Source of the DNA: Variovorax paradoxus
GTDB lineage: Bacteria; Pseudomonadota; Gammaproteobacteria; Burkholderiales; Burkholderiaceae_C
NCBI RefSeq assembly: GCF_009498455.1
Contig: NZ_CP045644.1
Span: 2,077,001-2,141,000 of the forward strand
DNA: 64,000 nucleotides
Reading direction: 5' to 3'
The first letter of the stretch is position 1. Each line of letters opens with the position of its first letter. The notes under the pieces are model-generated. The model worked only from the letters and a program-made list of their open reading frames with translations, did not search any database and was not told the origin of the DNA. This document shows positions 9,072 through 20,109 of this stretch, piece by piece. Both the position numbers and the translations under genes were made by a program.

Positions 9072-10205
9072 GTGTCGACGGTAGACATGCCGCACAAGTC
9101 TGCCGCGTTCCCCCTGGCGCTGGCGTATGCGGCGCTGATCGTCTATGCCAGCCTGTACCCGTTTGCCGACTGGCGTGACCAGGGGATCGCGCCCTGGGCC
9201 TACCTGTCGGCGCCCTGGCCCAAGTACTGGACGGGTTTCGACTTCGGGGTGAACGTGGCGGGCTACGTGCCCTTCGGATTCCTGTGCGCGCTGAGCGTGC
9301 TGCGCACGGGCAGCAGTCCCAGTGTGTGGCGTGGGTTGTTGCGCGCCACCGTGGCGGGCGCGGCGATCGCCTTTGCCATGGAGACGCTGCAAAGCTATCT
9401 GCCGGCGCGCATTCCTTCCAATGTCGACCTGGGGCTGAACACCGCCGGGACGGTGCTCGGCGCCGTGCTGGCCGCGGCGCTGGAGCGGCTGGGCGCGGTC
9501 GCCCACTGGGGTCGCGCGCGCTCGCAGTGGTTCGTCGAGGACGCGCGCGGCGGGCTCGTGCTGCTGGCGCTCTGGCCCTTTGCCCTGCTGTTTCCTGCCG
9601 CCGTCACCTTCGGCCTCGGCCAGGTCTTCGAGCGGCTGGAGGCGACGATTTCCGAGTGGCTGCTCGACACGCCCTTCATCGACTGGCTGCCCGTGCGCCA
9701 GTTCGAACTGGAGCCGCTGGTGCCGGCCGTGGAGTTGCTGTGCGTGATGCTCGGGGCGCTGGTGCCGTGCCTGCTGGGCTATCTGGTGGCACGCACCGTG
9801 GTGCAGCGCGCGGTGCTGCTGCCGCTGATCCTGCTTGCAGGCATGGCGGCCTCGGCCTTGTCGGCGGCCATGAGCTACGGTCCCGAGCATGCGTGGGCGT
9901 GGCTCGAGCTGCCGGTGCAGATCGGGCTGGCCGCGGCGGTGTTCGCAGGCGTGCTGCTGCTGTTCGCGCCGCGCCGCTTGTGTGGCGCGCTGCTGCTCAT
10001 GGGGCTCGTGCTTCAGCTGAGCCTTCTGAACCAGGCGCCCGAGAGCGCCTACTTTGCGCAGACCCTGGCCACCTGGGAGCAGGGCCGCTTCATCCGTTTC
10101 CATGGCCTGGCCCAGTGGCTGGGCTGGTGCTGGCCCTTCGCGGTGCTGGTGTATGTGCTGGCCGCACTGTCGCGCCGCCGCCGTCCTGCATCGCCTGCGT
10201 CCTGA
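9072..10205 (+). CDS. VanZ family membrane protein
   Basis: A 377-residue protein. The N-terminal part (LYPFADWRDQG, FDFGVNVAGYVPFGFL, METLQSYLPARIPSNVDLGLNTAG) is the VanZ domain with its conserved N-x-x-G-Y-x-P-F-G and S-N-D-x-x-x-N motifs. The C-terminal half adds several more hydrophobic helices. The GTG at 9072 or the ATG at 9087 could be the start. VanZ proteins are linked to low-level teicoplanin resistance in one context, but most are of unknown role. Confidence 0.85.
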   Translation: MSTVDMPHKSAAFPLALAYAALIVYASLYPFADWRDQGIAPWAYLSAPWPKYWTGFDFGVNVAGYVPFGFLCALSVLRTGSSPSVWRGLLRATVAGAAIAFAMETLQSYLPARIPSNVDLGLNTAGTVLGAVLAAALERLGAVAHWGRARSQWFVEDARGGLVLLALWPFALLFPAAVTFGLGQVFERLEATISEWLLDTPFIDWLPVRQFELEPLVPAVELLCVMLGALVPCLLGYLVARTVVQRAVLLPLILLAGMAASALSAAMSYGPEHAWAWLELPVQIGLAAAVFAGVLLLFAPRRLCGALLLMGLVLQLSLLNQAPESAYFAQTLATWEQGRFIRFHGLAQWLGWCWPFAVLVYVLAALSRRRRPASPAS

Positions 10206-10226
10206 GCACGCTCATAAAATCGATCG

Positions 10227-10580
10227 ATGCCCAGCACCACTCCCGCCGCGCCGCCCGGCTACTACGGCCGCCACATCTTCTTCTGCCTGAACGAACGCAA
10301 GAACGGCGAGGACTCCTGCGCCCTGCACAACGCGCAGGAGGGCTTCGACCGCTGCAAGGCCAAGGTGAAAGAACAGGGGCTCGCCGGGCCCGGCAAGGTG
10401 CGCGTCAACAAGGCCGGCTGTCTCGACCGCTGCGCGGGCGGGCCCGTGGCGGTGGTCTATCCCGAGGCCGTCTGGTACACCTTCGTGGACGCGGAAGACA
10501 TCGACGAGATCGTCGAGTCGCACCTGAAGAACGGCCAGGTCGTCGAGCGGCTGGTGTTGCCGCCCGACGTCGGCCGCTGA
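10227..10580 (+). CDS. Thioredoxin-like [2Fe-2S] ferredoxin domain protein
   Basis: A 117-residue cytosolic protein with the four cysteines of the thioredoxin-like ferredoxin family: C20 and C31 in the N-terminal region (FFCLNERKNGEDSC), and C65 and C69 in GCLDRC. The segment VVYPEAVWYT is also typical. The family resembles the NuoE-type fold and carries one [2Fe-2S] cluster. The gene may be co-transcribed with the downstream alpha/beta hydrolase. Its electron partner is unknown. Confidence 0.9.
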   Translation: MPSTTPAAPPGYYGRHIFFCLNERKNGEDSCALHNAQEGFDRCKAKVKEQGLAGPGKVRVNKAGCLDRCAGGPVAVVYPEAVWYTFVDAEDIDEIVESHLKNGQVVERLVLPPDVGR

Positions 10581-10650
10581 ACTTTCCTGCGGGCCCCGTG
10601 CTCGTACCGTGCACGTTGCCGGCATCGCCGGCCCAGCCAACCCCAGCGCC

Positions 10651-11283
10651 ATGAACTCCCAGACCGAAAAAATCAGCCTCCAGGGCGCCGCGGGCGTGAT
10701 CGAGGTGCAGCGCGATGTGCCTTCCGGCGAAGCGCGCGGCATCGCGGTGATCGCGCATCCGCACCCGCTGTTCGGCGGCACGATGGACAACAAGGTCGTG
10801 CAGACCCTGGCGCGTGCCTTCGTGTCCTGCGGATGGACGGCCGTGCGCTTCAACTTCCGCGGCGTCGGCGCCAGCGAAGGCGCTCACGATGAAGGGCGCG
10901 GCGAGCTCGAGGACATGCTGCATGTCGTCGGCCAGCTCGCCCCCGAAGGCCCGCTGGCGATTGCCGGCTTTTCCTTCGGCGCCTTCGTGGCCAGCTGTGC
11001 GGCCGAGAAACTCTGGGCCGCACGCGACGTGCGGCAACTGGTGCTGGTGGGCACGGCCGCCTCGCGCTTCTCGGTGGCCACGCTGCCGGCCGACGCGCAC
11101 GAGCGCGCGCTGGTGGTCCATGGCGAAGCCGACGACACCGTGCCTCTCGCCGCCGTGATGGACTGGGCGCGTCCCCAGTCACTCCCTGTCACGGTAATTC
11201 CCGGGGGCGGCCATTTCTTTCACGGACAATTGCCGCTGCTCAAAAGCCTGGTCGCCCGCCATCTGCGCGCGGGCACCGCATGA
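10651..11283 (+). CDS. Alpha/beta hydrolase (serine hydrolase)
   Basis: A 210-residue small alpha/beta hydrolase. An HPHPLFGGTMDNKVV oxyanion region and FNFRGVGASEG lead to the nucleophile elbow GFSFGAF. The acid is in VVHGEADDTVP and the His in PGGGHFFHG. The ATG at 10651 was chosen because the frame upstream lacks family features, although a GTG at 10609 is possible. Substrate unknown; this group is broadly distributed in proteobacteria, often beside peptidase or ferredoxin genes as here. Confidence 0.85.
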   Translation: MNSQTEKISLQGAAGVIEVQRDVPSGEARGIAVIAHPHPLFGGTMDNKVVQTLARAFVSCGWTAVRFNFRGVGASEGAHDEGRGELEDMLHVVGQLAPEGPLAIAGFSFGAFVASCAAEKLWAARDVRQLVLVGTAASRFSVATLPADAHERALVVHGEADDTVPLAAVMDWARPQSLPVTVIPGGGHFFHGQLPLLKSLVARHLRAGTA

Positions 11284-11323
11284 AAGCCTTCCGGGCTTGT
11301 TTTCGCCTCTTCCCACACTCTCC

Positions 11324-12493
11324 ATGAATCGTTTTTTCACTGCGCTTCGCGCATTGGTGCTGACCGCTGCTGCCTCGGTCGGCGTGATCGCCGCCGCCCA
11401 GATGCCGGCCCCGCCTGAAATCGCCGCGCGCAGCTACCTGCTGCTCGACGTGACCGCGAACCAGATCCTCGCGCAGAAGGACATCGACAGCCCCATCGAG
11501 CCGGCCTCGCTCACCAAGCTGATGACCGCGTACGTCGCGTTCGACGCGCTGCGCGCCAAGAAGATCACGCTGACCCAGACCCTGCCGGTGAGCCCGCGTG
11601 CCTGGAAGATGCCCGGCTCGCGCATGTTCATCGACCCCAAGATGCAGGTGCCGGTGGAAGACCTCATCAAGGGTGTGATCGTGCAGTCGGGCAACGACGC
11701 CACGGTGGCGCTGGCCGAAGGCGTGGGCGGCACGGTGGAGCACTTCGTCGAGATGATGAACGCCCAGGCCAAGGTGCTGGGCATGAAGAACACCACCTAC
11801 AAGAACCCCGAAGGCCTCACGGCGCCCGGCCACACGACCACGGCGCGCGACCTGAGCATCCTGGCCACGCGCCTGGTGCGCGACTTCCCCGAAGAAGCCA
11901 AGTACTACGCCATCAAGAAGTACCGTTACCCGGGCACGCCGTCGACCAACGACACCAACCGCAACCTGCTGCTGTTCCGCGACCCGACCGTCGACGGCTT
12001 GAAGACCGGCCACACCGACGCCGCCGGCTACTGCATGATCGCCACCGCCAAGCGCGACTTCCCGAACCTCACCGGCGGCCGCCGCCTGCTGTCGATCGTG
12101 CTGGGCGCCAGCAGCGAGGCTGTGCGCGCCAACGAGTCGCAGAAGCTGCTGAACTGGGGTTACACGGCCTACGACGCCGTGCGCCTGTTCGAAGCCGGCC
12201 AGCCCGCCGCCACGCCCGCCGTCTGGAAGGGCAAGGCCAACGTGCTGAAGCTGGGCCGCCCCGAGGCCATCGTGGTCGCGGTGCCGACCGGTTCCGCCAG
12301 CAAGATCAAGACGCAGGTGTCGCGCCCCGATCCGCTGGTCGCGCCCTTCACCAAGTACCAGGCCGTCGGCTCGCTCAAGGTCACGCTGGACGACCAGCCC
12401 CTGGCCGACGTGCCGCTGGTGGCCCTGGAGCCGGTCGAGCAGGCTGGCGTCTTCGGCCGCGCCTGGGACGCTGTGCGTCTCTGGATCAAGTAA
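11324..12493 (+). CDS. D-alanyl-D-alanine carboxypeptidase (PBP5/6 family)
   Basis: A 389-residue periplasmic penicillin-binding protein that trims the terminal D-Ala of peptidoglycan pentapeptides. It has a signal peptide (MNRFFTALRALVLTAAASVG) and the three catalytic motifs: SLTK (serine nucleophile), SGN, and KTGHTD. A PBP5 C-terminal beta domain and an amphipathic end (AWDAVRLWIK) that would anchor it to the membrane follow. The ATG at 11324 is chosen over an upstream TTG because it starts the signal peptide. It is the last gene before the str ribosomal operon. Confidence 0.95.
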   Translation: MNRFFTALRALVLTAAASVGVIAAAQMPAPPEIAARSYLLLDVTANQILAQKDIDSPIEPASLTKLMTAYVAFDALRAKKITLTQTLPVSPRAWKMPGSRMFIDPKMQVPVEDLIKGVIVQSGNDATVALAEGVGGTVEHFVEMMNAQAKVLGMKNTTYKNPEGLTAPGHTTTARDLSILATRLVRDFPEEAKYYAIKKYRYPGTPSTNDTNRNLLLFRDPTVDGLKTGHTDAAGYCMIATAKRDFPNLTGGRRLLSIVLGASSEAVRANESQKLLNWGYTAYDAVRLFEAGQPAATPAVWKGKANVLKLGRPEAIVVAVPTGSASKIKTQVSRPDPLVAPFTKYQAVGSLKVTLDDQPLADVPLVALEPVEQAGVFGRAWDAVRLWIK

Positions 12494-12550
12494 GACGCGG
12501 GCAAAAGAGGCCTTGAAACGGACGATGGCGGGCGCTCCAAGCGTCTGACA

Positions 12551-12578
12551 TTGCCATTTCAGGCCTGCCTGCTATACT
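12551..12578 (+). promoter_or_regulatory. Promoter of the str operon
   Basis: TTGCCA (12551-12556) and TATACT (12573-12578) are 16 bases apart, giving a leader of about 110 nt before rpsL. A 14-bp perfect palindrome (TCGGAATTTTCCGA, 12589-12602) lies at the start of the leader. Confidence 0.75.
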
Positions 12579-12696
12579 CGTGGGCTTTTCGGAATTTTCC
12601 GAAGGGTTTCACGTTTTCGTTATTCCCGGCTTCCTTGAGTCACGACCAAGGGCGGTTTCGCAACCAGGGCCGGGTTGTTTTGGGACTAATTCATTC

Positions 12697-13074
<378 letters not shown>

Positions 13075-13225
13075 GCCTTCCTGTCGTCAAGAAAACAAGC
13101 GGTGTTCGATGGCCTTGGCGGGCTTGTCGAGCGAAGTGACCCAATGTCGGGTCGAGTAAGTGAGAGTCCTGACTGGCTCTCGCGGTATCGGAAACGATGC
13201 CAACTGAAGCAAAGAGGTTAGAAAA

Positions 13226-13699
13226 ATGCCACGTCGTCGCGAAGTCCCCAAACGTGAAATCCTGCCGGATCCCAAGTACGGCAATGTCGAGCTGTCCAAA
13301 TTCATGAACGTGATCATGGAAGGCGGCAAGAAGGCTGTTGCCGAGCGCATCATCTACGGTGCCCTCGACTTCATCGAGAAGAAGAACCCGGACAAGGACC
13401 CCCTCGAAGCGTTCACCGTTGCCATCAACAACGTGAAGCCGATGGTCGAAGTGAAGTCGCGCCGCGTCGGTGGTGCGAACTACCAGGTGCCGGTCGAAGT
13501 CCGTCCTGTCCGTCGCCTCGCCCTGTCGATGCGCTGGATCAAGGAAGCTGCCCGCAAGCGCGGTGAGAAGTCGATGGCCCTGCGTCTGGCCAACGAACTG
13601 ATGGAAGCCACGGAAGGCCGTGGCGGCGCCATGAAGAAGCGCGACGAAGTGCACCGCATGGCAGAAGCCAACCGCGCATTCAGCCACTTCCGCTTCTAA
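13226..13699 (+). CDS. rpsG: 30S ribosomal protein S7
   Basis: A 157-residue S7 that organises the 3' domain of 16S rRNA. It begins [19 protein letters not shown] and contains the family string [16 protein letters not shown]. It is second in the str operon, 151 bases after rpsL, with AAAGAGG upstream of the ATG. Confidence 0.98.
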   Translation: MPRRREVPKREILPDPKYGNVELSKFMNVIMEGGKKAVAERIIYGALDFIEKKNPDKDPLEAFTVAINNVKPMVEVKSRRVGGANYQVPVEVRPVRRLALSMRWIKEAARKRGEKSMALRLANELMEATEGRGGAMKKRDEVHRMAEANRAFSHFRF

Positions 13700-13796
13700 A
13701 AATCACACGTCTCTTGAGCGTTGGGGGTCGAGTGCCAGGCGAAATCGCCCGTGCTCGACGCCCAGCGCTCAACGCATTTAAACCCGAAAGTACACC

Positions 13797-15896
13797 ATGT
13801 CCCGCAAGACCCCCATCGAGCGCTACCGCAACATCGGTATCTCCGCGCACATCGACGCTGGCAAGACCACGACGACCGAACGTATCCTGTTCTACACCGG
13901 TGTGAATCACAAGATCGGTGAAGTGCACGACGGTGCCGCCACGATGGACTGGATGGAGCAAGAGCAAGAGCGCGGCATCACGATCACCTCGGCTGCCACC
14001 ACCTGCTTCTGGAAGGGCATGGCTGGCAAGTTCGAAGAACACCGCATCAACATCATCGACACCCCCGGCCACGTGGACTTCACCATTGAAGTCGAGCGCT
14101 CGATGCGCGTGCTGGACGGCGCTGTCATGGTGTACGACGCCGTCGGCGGCGTGCAGCCCCAGTCGGAAACCGTCTGGCGTCAGGCCAACAAGTACAAGGT
14201 TCCGCGTCTTGCGTTCGTCAACAAGATGGACCGCACCGGCGCCGACTTCCTGCGTGTGCGTCAGATGATGGTGGACCGCCTGAAGGCCAACCCCGTCGTG
14301 ATCCAGATCCCGATCGGTGCCGAAGAGCACTTCCAAGGCATCGTCGACCTCGTGAAGATGAAGGCGATCATCTGGGATGAAGACAAGGGCATCACGTTCA
14401 CCTACGGCGACATCCCGGCCAACCTGGCCGATGTGTGCGCCGAGTACCGCGAAAAGCTCGTCGAAGCCGCTGCCGAAGCGAGCGAAGAGCTCATGAACAA
14501 GTACCTCGAAGGCAACGAGCTGACCGAAGAGGAAATCAAGGCTGCCATCCGCCAGCGCACCATCGCCGGCGAGATCCAGCCGATGCTGTGCGGCTCGGCC
14601 TTCAAGAACAAGGGCGTGCAGGCCATGCTCGACGCCGTCGTCGAATACATGCCCGCTCCGACCGACATTCCTCCGGTCACCGGCACCGACGAAGACGAGG
14701 CGCCCGTCACCCGCAAGGCTGACGACGGCGAGAAGTTCTCGGCGCTCGCATTCAAGCTGATGACCGACCCGTTCGTGGGCCAACTGACCTTCGTGCGCGT
14801 CTACTCGGGCGTGCTGAGCAAGGGCGACAGCGTCTACAACCCGGTGCGCGGCAAGAAGGAACGCATCGGCCGTATCGTGCAGATGCATGCGAACAACCGC
14901 GAAGAAGTCAGCGAAATCCGCGCCGGCGACATCGCCGCCTGCGTGGGCCTGAAGGAAGTCACCACGGGCGAAACCCTGTGCGACCCGGCAGCCGTCGTGA
15001 CGCTCGAGCGCATGGTGTTCCCGGAATCGGTGATCTCGCAGGCCGTCGAGCCCAAGACCAAGGCCGACCAGGAAAAGATGGGCATCGCCCTGCAGCGTCT
15101 TGCGCAGGAAGATCCGTCGTTCCGCGTGAAGACCGACGAAGAATCGGGCCAGACCATCATCGCCGGCATGGGCGAGCTTCACCTTGAAATCATCGTGGAC
15201 CGCATGAAGCGCGAATTCGGCGTGGAAGCCAACGTGGGCAAGCCGCAAGTGGCCTACCGCGAAACGATCCGCAAGACCGTCGAAGATGCCGAAGGCAAGT
15301 TCGTTCGCCAGTCGGGCGGCAAGGGCCAGTACGGCCACGTGATCCTGAAGATCGAGCCGCAGGAAGCCGGCAAGGGCTTCGAGTTCGTCGACGCCATCAA
15401 GGGCGGTGTGGTTCCTCGCGAATACATCCCTGCGGTGGAAAAGGGCGTCGTGGAAGCGCTGACGCAAGGCGTGCTGGCGGGCTACCCCGTCGTGGACGTC
15501 AAGGTCACGCTGCACTTCGGTTCGTACCACGATGTGGACTCGAACGAAATGGCGTTCAAGATGGCCGCGATCTTCGGTTTCAAGGAAGGCGCCCGCAAGG
15601 CCAACCCCGTGATCCTGGAGCCGATGATGGCCGTGGAAGTCGAAACGCCTGAAGACTACGCCGGCAACGTGATGGGCGACCTGTCCTCGCGTCGCGGCAT
15701 GGTGCAGGGCATGGACGACATGATCGGTGGCGGCAAGTCCATCAAGGCCGAAGTGCCGCTGTCGGAAATGTTCGGCTACTCGACCACGCTGCGCTCGATG
15801 TCGCAAGGCCGCGCCACGTACACGATGGAGTTCAAGCACTACGCTGAAGCTCCGCGTAACGTTGCCGAAGCCATCGTGGCCGCTCGCGCCAAGTAA
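13797..15896 (+). CDS. fusA: Elongation factor G
   Basis: A 699-residue translational GTPase that drives translocation. The G1 loop [13 protein letters not shown], the G3 DTPGHVDF and the G4 NKMD are intact. Domains II-V follow, ending in [16 protein letters not shown]. It lies between rpsG and tuf as in the classic str operon. Codon use is strongly biased, as expected for a highly expressed gene. Confidence 0.99.
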   Translation: MSRKTPIERYRNIGISAHIDAGKTTTTERILFYTGVNHKIGEVHDGAATMDWMEQEQERGITITSAATTCFWKGMAGKFEEHRINIIDTPGHVDFTIEVERSMRVLDGAVMVYDAVGGVQPQSETVWRQANKYKVPRLAFVNKMDRTGADFLRVRQMMVDRLKANPVVIQIPIGAEEHFQGIVDLVKMKAIIWDEDKGITFTYGDIPANLADVCAEYREKLVEAAAEASEELMNKYLEGNELTEEEIKAAIRQRTIAGEIQPMLCGSAFKNKGVQAMLDAVVEYMPAPTDIPPVTGTDEDEAPVTRKADDGEKFSALAFKLMTDPFVGQLTFVRVYSGVLSKGDSVYNPVRGKKERIGRIVQMHANNREEVSEIRAGDIAACVGLKEVTTGETLCDPAAVVTLERMVFPESVISQAVEPKTKADQEKMGIALQRLAQEDPSFRVKTDEESGQTIIAGMGELHLEIIVDRMKREFGVEANVGKPQVAYRETIRKTVEDAEGKFVRQSGGKGQYGHVILKIEPQEAGKGFEFVDAIKGGVVPREYIPAVEKGVVEALTQGVLAGYPVVDVKVTLHFGSYHDVDSNEMAFKMAAIFGFKEGARKANPVILEPMMAVEVETPEDYAGNVMGDLSSRRGMVQGMDDMIGGGKSIKAEVPLSEMFGYSTTLRSMSQGRATYTMEFKHYAEAPRNVAEAIVAARAK

Positions 15897-15900
15897 ATTC

Positions 15901-15935
15901 AAGAATGCAGGGCCATGCAGTGCATGGCCCTTCTT
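15901..15935 (+). terminator. Hairpin between fusA and tuf (possible attenuator)
   Basis: A perfect ten-base inverted repeat GGGCCATGCA / TGCATGGCCC, extended by AAGAA / TTCTT, lies five bases after the fusA stop. It lacks a long T run, so partial attenuation or mRNA stabilisation is more likely than full termination. Confidence 0.5.
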
Positions 15936-16036
15936 GTCTGCGATCCGGTGCCGCCCTGTTCCCGTGCGGGGCGAACCAGCAATCGGATGCAGACATAAAA
16001 CCAACACACGGGACATGCTCTTTCAAGGATTGAAAA

Positions 16037-17230
<1,194 letters not shown>

Positions 17231-17251
17231 GCTGGAAGCAAAGGAATCACC

Positions 17252-17566
17252 ATGGCTACCAAGCAAAAGATCCGCATCCGCCTGAAGGCATTCGACTACA
17301 AGCTGATCGACCAGTCGGCCGCTGAAATCGTGGACACCGCCAAGCGCACCGGCGCGATCGTCAAGGGCCCCGTGCCCCTGCCGACCCGCATGAAGCGTTT
17401 CGACATCCTGCGTTCGCCGCACGTCAACAAGACGTCGCGCGACCAGCTGGAAATCCGCACGCACCAGCGCCTGATGGACATCGTTGATCCCACCGACAAG
17501 ACCGTGGACGCGCTGATGAAGCTCGACCTGCCGGCCGGCGTCGACGTCGAGATCAAGCTGCAGTAA
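17252..17566 (+). CDS. rpsJ: 30S ribosomal protein S10
   Basis: A 104-residue S10 (also NusE, part of the antitermination complex), starting [20 protein letters not shown]. It is co-transcribed with tuf. It is followed directly by a strong terminator rather than by rplC, so it is cut off from the rest of the S10 operon in this genome. Confidence 0.98.
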   Translation: MATKQKIRIRLKAFDYKLIDQSAAEIVDTAKRTGAIVKGPVPLPTRMKRFDILRSPHVNKTSRDQLEIRTHQRLMDIVDPTDKTVDALMKLDLPAGVDVEIKLQ

Positions 17567-17594
17567 TTCGACCTCGCGTCGCATTCCGAGCACA

Positions 17595-17626
17595 GCCCGC
17601 CTGCAGCAATGCAGGCGGGCTTTTTT
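17595..17626 (+). terminator. Strong intrinsic terminator after rpsJ
   Basis: A ten-pair GC stem GCCCGCCTGC / GCAGGCGGGC with an AGCAAT loop and six T lies 28 bases after the rpsJ stop. It should end the str operon transcript here. Confidence 0.92.
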
Positions 17627-17714
17627 GTGCTTCACGTTTGTTTATCAACTGTGGCATCCTCGCGCACCGGCCTGCAGGACGCAGTGCGCCGGGGCTGAAA
17701 CGAGGGCAGCACAC

Positions 17715-19310
17715 GTGATAAGCCAGAAGTTCTCTTTTGCATTCGGTGCGGCGTGCACCGCCGCGGCATTGCTGGCAGGTTGCGGTGGGGGAGGCGGTGG
17801 CGGAGGAGGCGGCGGCGCCGGATTTCCCATCGGTCTGCCGATCGTGCTGAACCCGGTCGCCCTGAGCGGGAAGGCCACCTACGATTCGGTACCGAACAAC
17901 GACGGCCCCCTCCTGTACGCGAGCACCACGGCCAAGCCGGTGCGCGGCGCCACGGTGGAAGTGCTCGATGCCAACACATCGGTGCAGCTCGCGGTGACCA
18001 CCACGGATGACAGTGGCAATTACACAGTCTCGGTGCCGGCCAATACCAACATCACCGTGCGCGTCCGGGCCCAGCTGACCCGGACCGGTCCGGGTGCCAC
18101 CTGGGATGTGACGGTGCGGGACAACACCCGCAGCGACGCGCTGTACTCGATGCAGTCGGCGAGCTTCTCGTCGGGCAATACAGCATTGACGCGCGACCTG
18201 CGCGCGGACAGCGGCTGGGGCGGTTCGGGATACACCGGGACGCGGGTCGCGGCGCCGTTCGCCGTGCTCGACACGGTCCATACCTCCATGCAGAAGGTGC
18301 TGTCGGTGGCGCCGGCTTCGGCGTTTCCTTCGCTGAAGATTTTCTGGAGCACGGACAACGCGCCGTCCACGTCCATCAACCTCGCAGCAGGGCAGATCGG
18401 CACGACCTTCTTTTTCAACAACGGAAGCAGTGGTCGGCAGATCTATGTGCTGGGCAAGGAGAACGTCGACACCGACGAATTCGACGCGCCGGTGATCGCG
18501 CACGAATGGGGTCACTACTACCAATCGGCCTTCAGTCGGGACGATTCGATGGGCGGCGCGCATGACGGGGACGACCGCCTCGACCGGCGGCTCGCTTTTT
18601 CCGAAGGCTGGGGCAATGCGTGGTCGGGCATCGCGCTGAACCGGAGCAACTACGTGGACTCGACGGGTGCGCAGCAGGGCGATGGCGGGCGACTGGATCT
18701 GTCTGTCGGGCCGCCGAGCGGCACGACCCCGGGCTGGTTCCGCGAACTGTCGGTCCAGGCCATCCTGTGGAACCTCAACCGGCAGGCCGGCTTCAAGCCC
18801 ATCCACGACACCTTGACCGGTTTCCAGTTCCGCGGCGGGGCGCCGGTCACGTCGATCCATGCCTTTGCCGCAGCGTTCAAGGTGGCGTCGCCCGGCAGCA
18901 CGTCGGCGCTGACGGGCCTGTTGAGCGCGCAGAACATCAGCTCCAGCGACGCGTACGGCGCGGGCGAATCGAACGATGGCGGGGTGCCCGGCGCGCTGCC
19001 GATGTACGGAGCCCTGACGGTGGGCCCGGCGCCAAGCAACGCCTGCGTCTCCAATGCGGCGGGCACAGGCAACAAGCACGGCAACATCGCCTATCTGCGC
19101 TTCATCGCGCCGGCGGACCGGGAGTACCGGGTCTCGATCGGGGGCGCCACGGTGCCGGACTTCGATCTCTTCAGGGGCGGGGAGATCGCCCGGTCGGGAA
19201 ATACGGTCAGCCTGGGCGCGGGTGAGTACGTTCTGGCGGTGAGGGATGCTGCAATGGCCTCGACCCCCATCTCGCAGAAATGCCTCACCGTTCTCGTCCA
19301 GCAACAGTAG
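17715..19310 (+). CDS. Putative secreted zinc metalloprotease-like lipoprotein
   Basis: About 531 residues from a GTG start. A signal peptide ends in a lipobox (ALLAGC), followed directly by a run of about eleven glycines, then a beta-sandwich-like N-terminal part (PVRGATVEVLDANTSVQ, SGNYTVSVPAN) resembling carboxypeptidase-regulatory-like domains. The central HEWGHYYQSAFSRDDSM has the HExxH zinc motif, and FSEGWGNAW some 35 residues later could supply the third ligand as in gluzincins. A C-terminal SNACVSNAAG...LRFIAPADREYRVSIGG region looks like a small beta domain. It is probably an outer-membrane or surface lipoprotein. It lies inside the ribosomal gene block with the next gene. Confidence 0.75.
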   Translation: MISQKFSFAFGAACTAAALLAGCGGGGGGGGGGGAGFPIGLPIVLNPVALSGKATYDSVPNNDGPLLYASTTAKPVRGATVEVLDANTSVQLAVTTTDDSGNYTVSVPANTNITVRVRAQLTRTGPGATWDVTVRDNTRSDALYSMQSASFSSGNTALTRDLRADSGWGGSGYTGTRVAAPFAVLDTVHTSMQKVLSVAPASAFPSLKIFWSTDNAPSTSINLAAGQIGTTFFFNNGSSGRQIYVLGKENVDTDEFDAPVIAHEWGHYYQSAFSRDDSMGGAHDGDDRLDRRLAFSEGWGNAWSGIALNRSNYVDSTGAQQGDGGRLDLSVGPPSGTTPGWFRELSVQAILWNLNRQAGFKPIHDTLTGFQFRGGAPVTSIHAFAAAFKVASPGSTSALTGLLSAQNISSSDAYGAGESNDGGVPGALPMYGALTVGPAPSNACVSNAAGTGNKHGNIAYLRFIAPADREYRVSIGGATVPDFDLFRGGEIARSGNTVSLGAGEYVLAVRDAAMASTPISQKCLTVLVQQQ

Positions 19311-19321
19311 GAGGCCCAGCC

Positions 19322-19873
19322 ATGACCCTGAATACTCGCTTCCCCTCGGCTGTGGCATTGACCTGGCTTGCCGTGTCCATGTTTCCGGTGTTGGCCCTGG
19401 CTGACGGGATGCCGTCGGCGCGCACCACTGCGAAGCTGTCGACTTCGGCTCAGAAGGGCGCAGCCACCCCTTGGGTGACCGCGTCGAGAAAACCCAACGA
19501 CTCCGGCGTCAAGCTGCAGTACCGGCTGGATGGCGCGCCGCAGGCGGGCAAGCCGACCGTGGTCGTTCTGCAGTTCGACGGCGTCAGTGACCCGGCGGGC
19601 GCTGGCGTCACGCTGACGGTCGATGCGGGCCTGACGCTGTCCGGCAACGCGTCGCTGAGCCTGCCGCCGGGGCAACGCTCCGACGCCTTCGTCACGGTGG
19701 TCAGCGAAGGCGACGGCCTGGCCTACCTGAACGTGTTCATCAAGCAGGGCGGGCGGACCAGTGCCATTTCCATCCCGATCCAGACCGGCTCGGCGGCCCC
19801 CGCCATGAAGGGCAATGGCGAGATCAAGTCGCTGCCCAGCGGCGACCACATCATTTCGCTGCCTGCGAAATAG
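19322..19873 (+). CDS. Exported protein of unknown function, paired with the metalloprotease-like gene
   Basis: A 183-residue protein with a signal peptide (hydrophobic ALTWLAVSMFPVLALA). The mature part looks like a beta-sandwich: LQYRLDGAPQAGKPTVVVLQF, GVTLTVDAGLTLSG and RTSAISIPIQTG. No catalytic motif is seen. It starts 11 bases after the metalloprotease-like gene, so the two form an operon. It could be a partner or chaperone of that lipoprotein, but this is inference. Confidence 0.7.
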   Translation: MTLNTRFPSAVALTWLAVSMFPVLALADGMPSARTTAKLSTSAQKGAATPWVTASRKPNDSGVKLQYRLDGAPQAGKPTVVVLQFDGVSDPAGAGVTLTVDAGLTLSGNASLSLPPGQRSDAFVTVVSEGDGLAYLNVFIKQGGRTSAISIPIQTGSAAPAMKGNGEIKSLPSGDHIISLPAK

Positions 19874-19932
19874 GCCCGAAAGCCGTTCCCAACGGGGTCG
19901 GAAATCCCTGAATCCAGTCCGAACAGGGCCAC

Positions 19933-19962
19933 TTGCGCCCCGGTTCGACTGCGGGCTATAAT
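19933..19962 (+). promoter_or_regulatory. Promoter of the split S10 operon (rplC onward)
   Basis: A perfect TATAAT (19957-19962) lies 18 bases after TTGCGC (19933-19938). The leader to rplC would be about 140 nt. This promoter is needed because the terminator after rpsJ would isolate the downstream ribosomal genes. Confidence 0.75.
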
Positions 19963-20109
19963 CTCTGGCTCTGCCCTTGTTGCGTCCGTTCGGGCGTCGT
20001 TCTGGCAGGGATTTATCAACCTTCTCTCGCAGGCCGGGAAACCAGCCAAACGCTGTCGCCAATTGAAGTGGCAGCGGCGAAGGAAGTCTTCCATTTTTGG
20101 AGAAAACAA

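Noticed and set aside
10609..10650. Longer start (GTG at 10609) for the alpha/beta hydrolase
   Set aside because: The extra residues have no family similarity; the ATG at 10651 gives the usual N-terminus.
15901..15935. Full terminator between fusA and tuf
   Set aside because: The stem is strong but lacks a proper T run, and tuf shows no obvious promoter of its own in the remaining 100 bases; attenuation is more likely.
13680..16016. Open frame of 778 codons on the minus strand opposite fusA and similar very long antisense frames (such as 39153-41918 and 42166-44541)
   Set aside because: They mirror strongly codon-biased, high-GC genes, have His/Arg/Val-rich compositions without domains, and cover confirmed genes.
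17790..17830. Polyglycine codon run as a frameshift or sequencing error in the HExxH lipoprotein
   Set aside because: The frame stays open on both sides, the codons vary (ggt, ggg, gga, ggc), and Gly-rich spacers after a lipobox Cys are common in betaproteobacteria.
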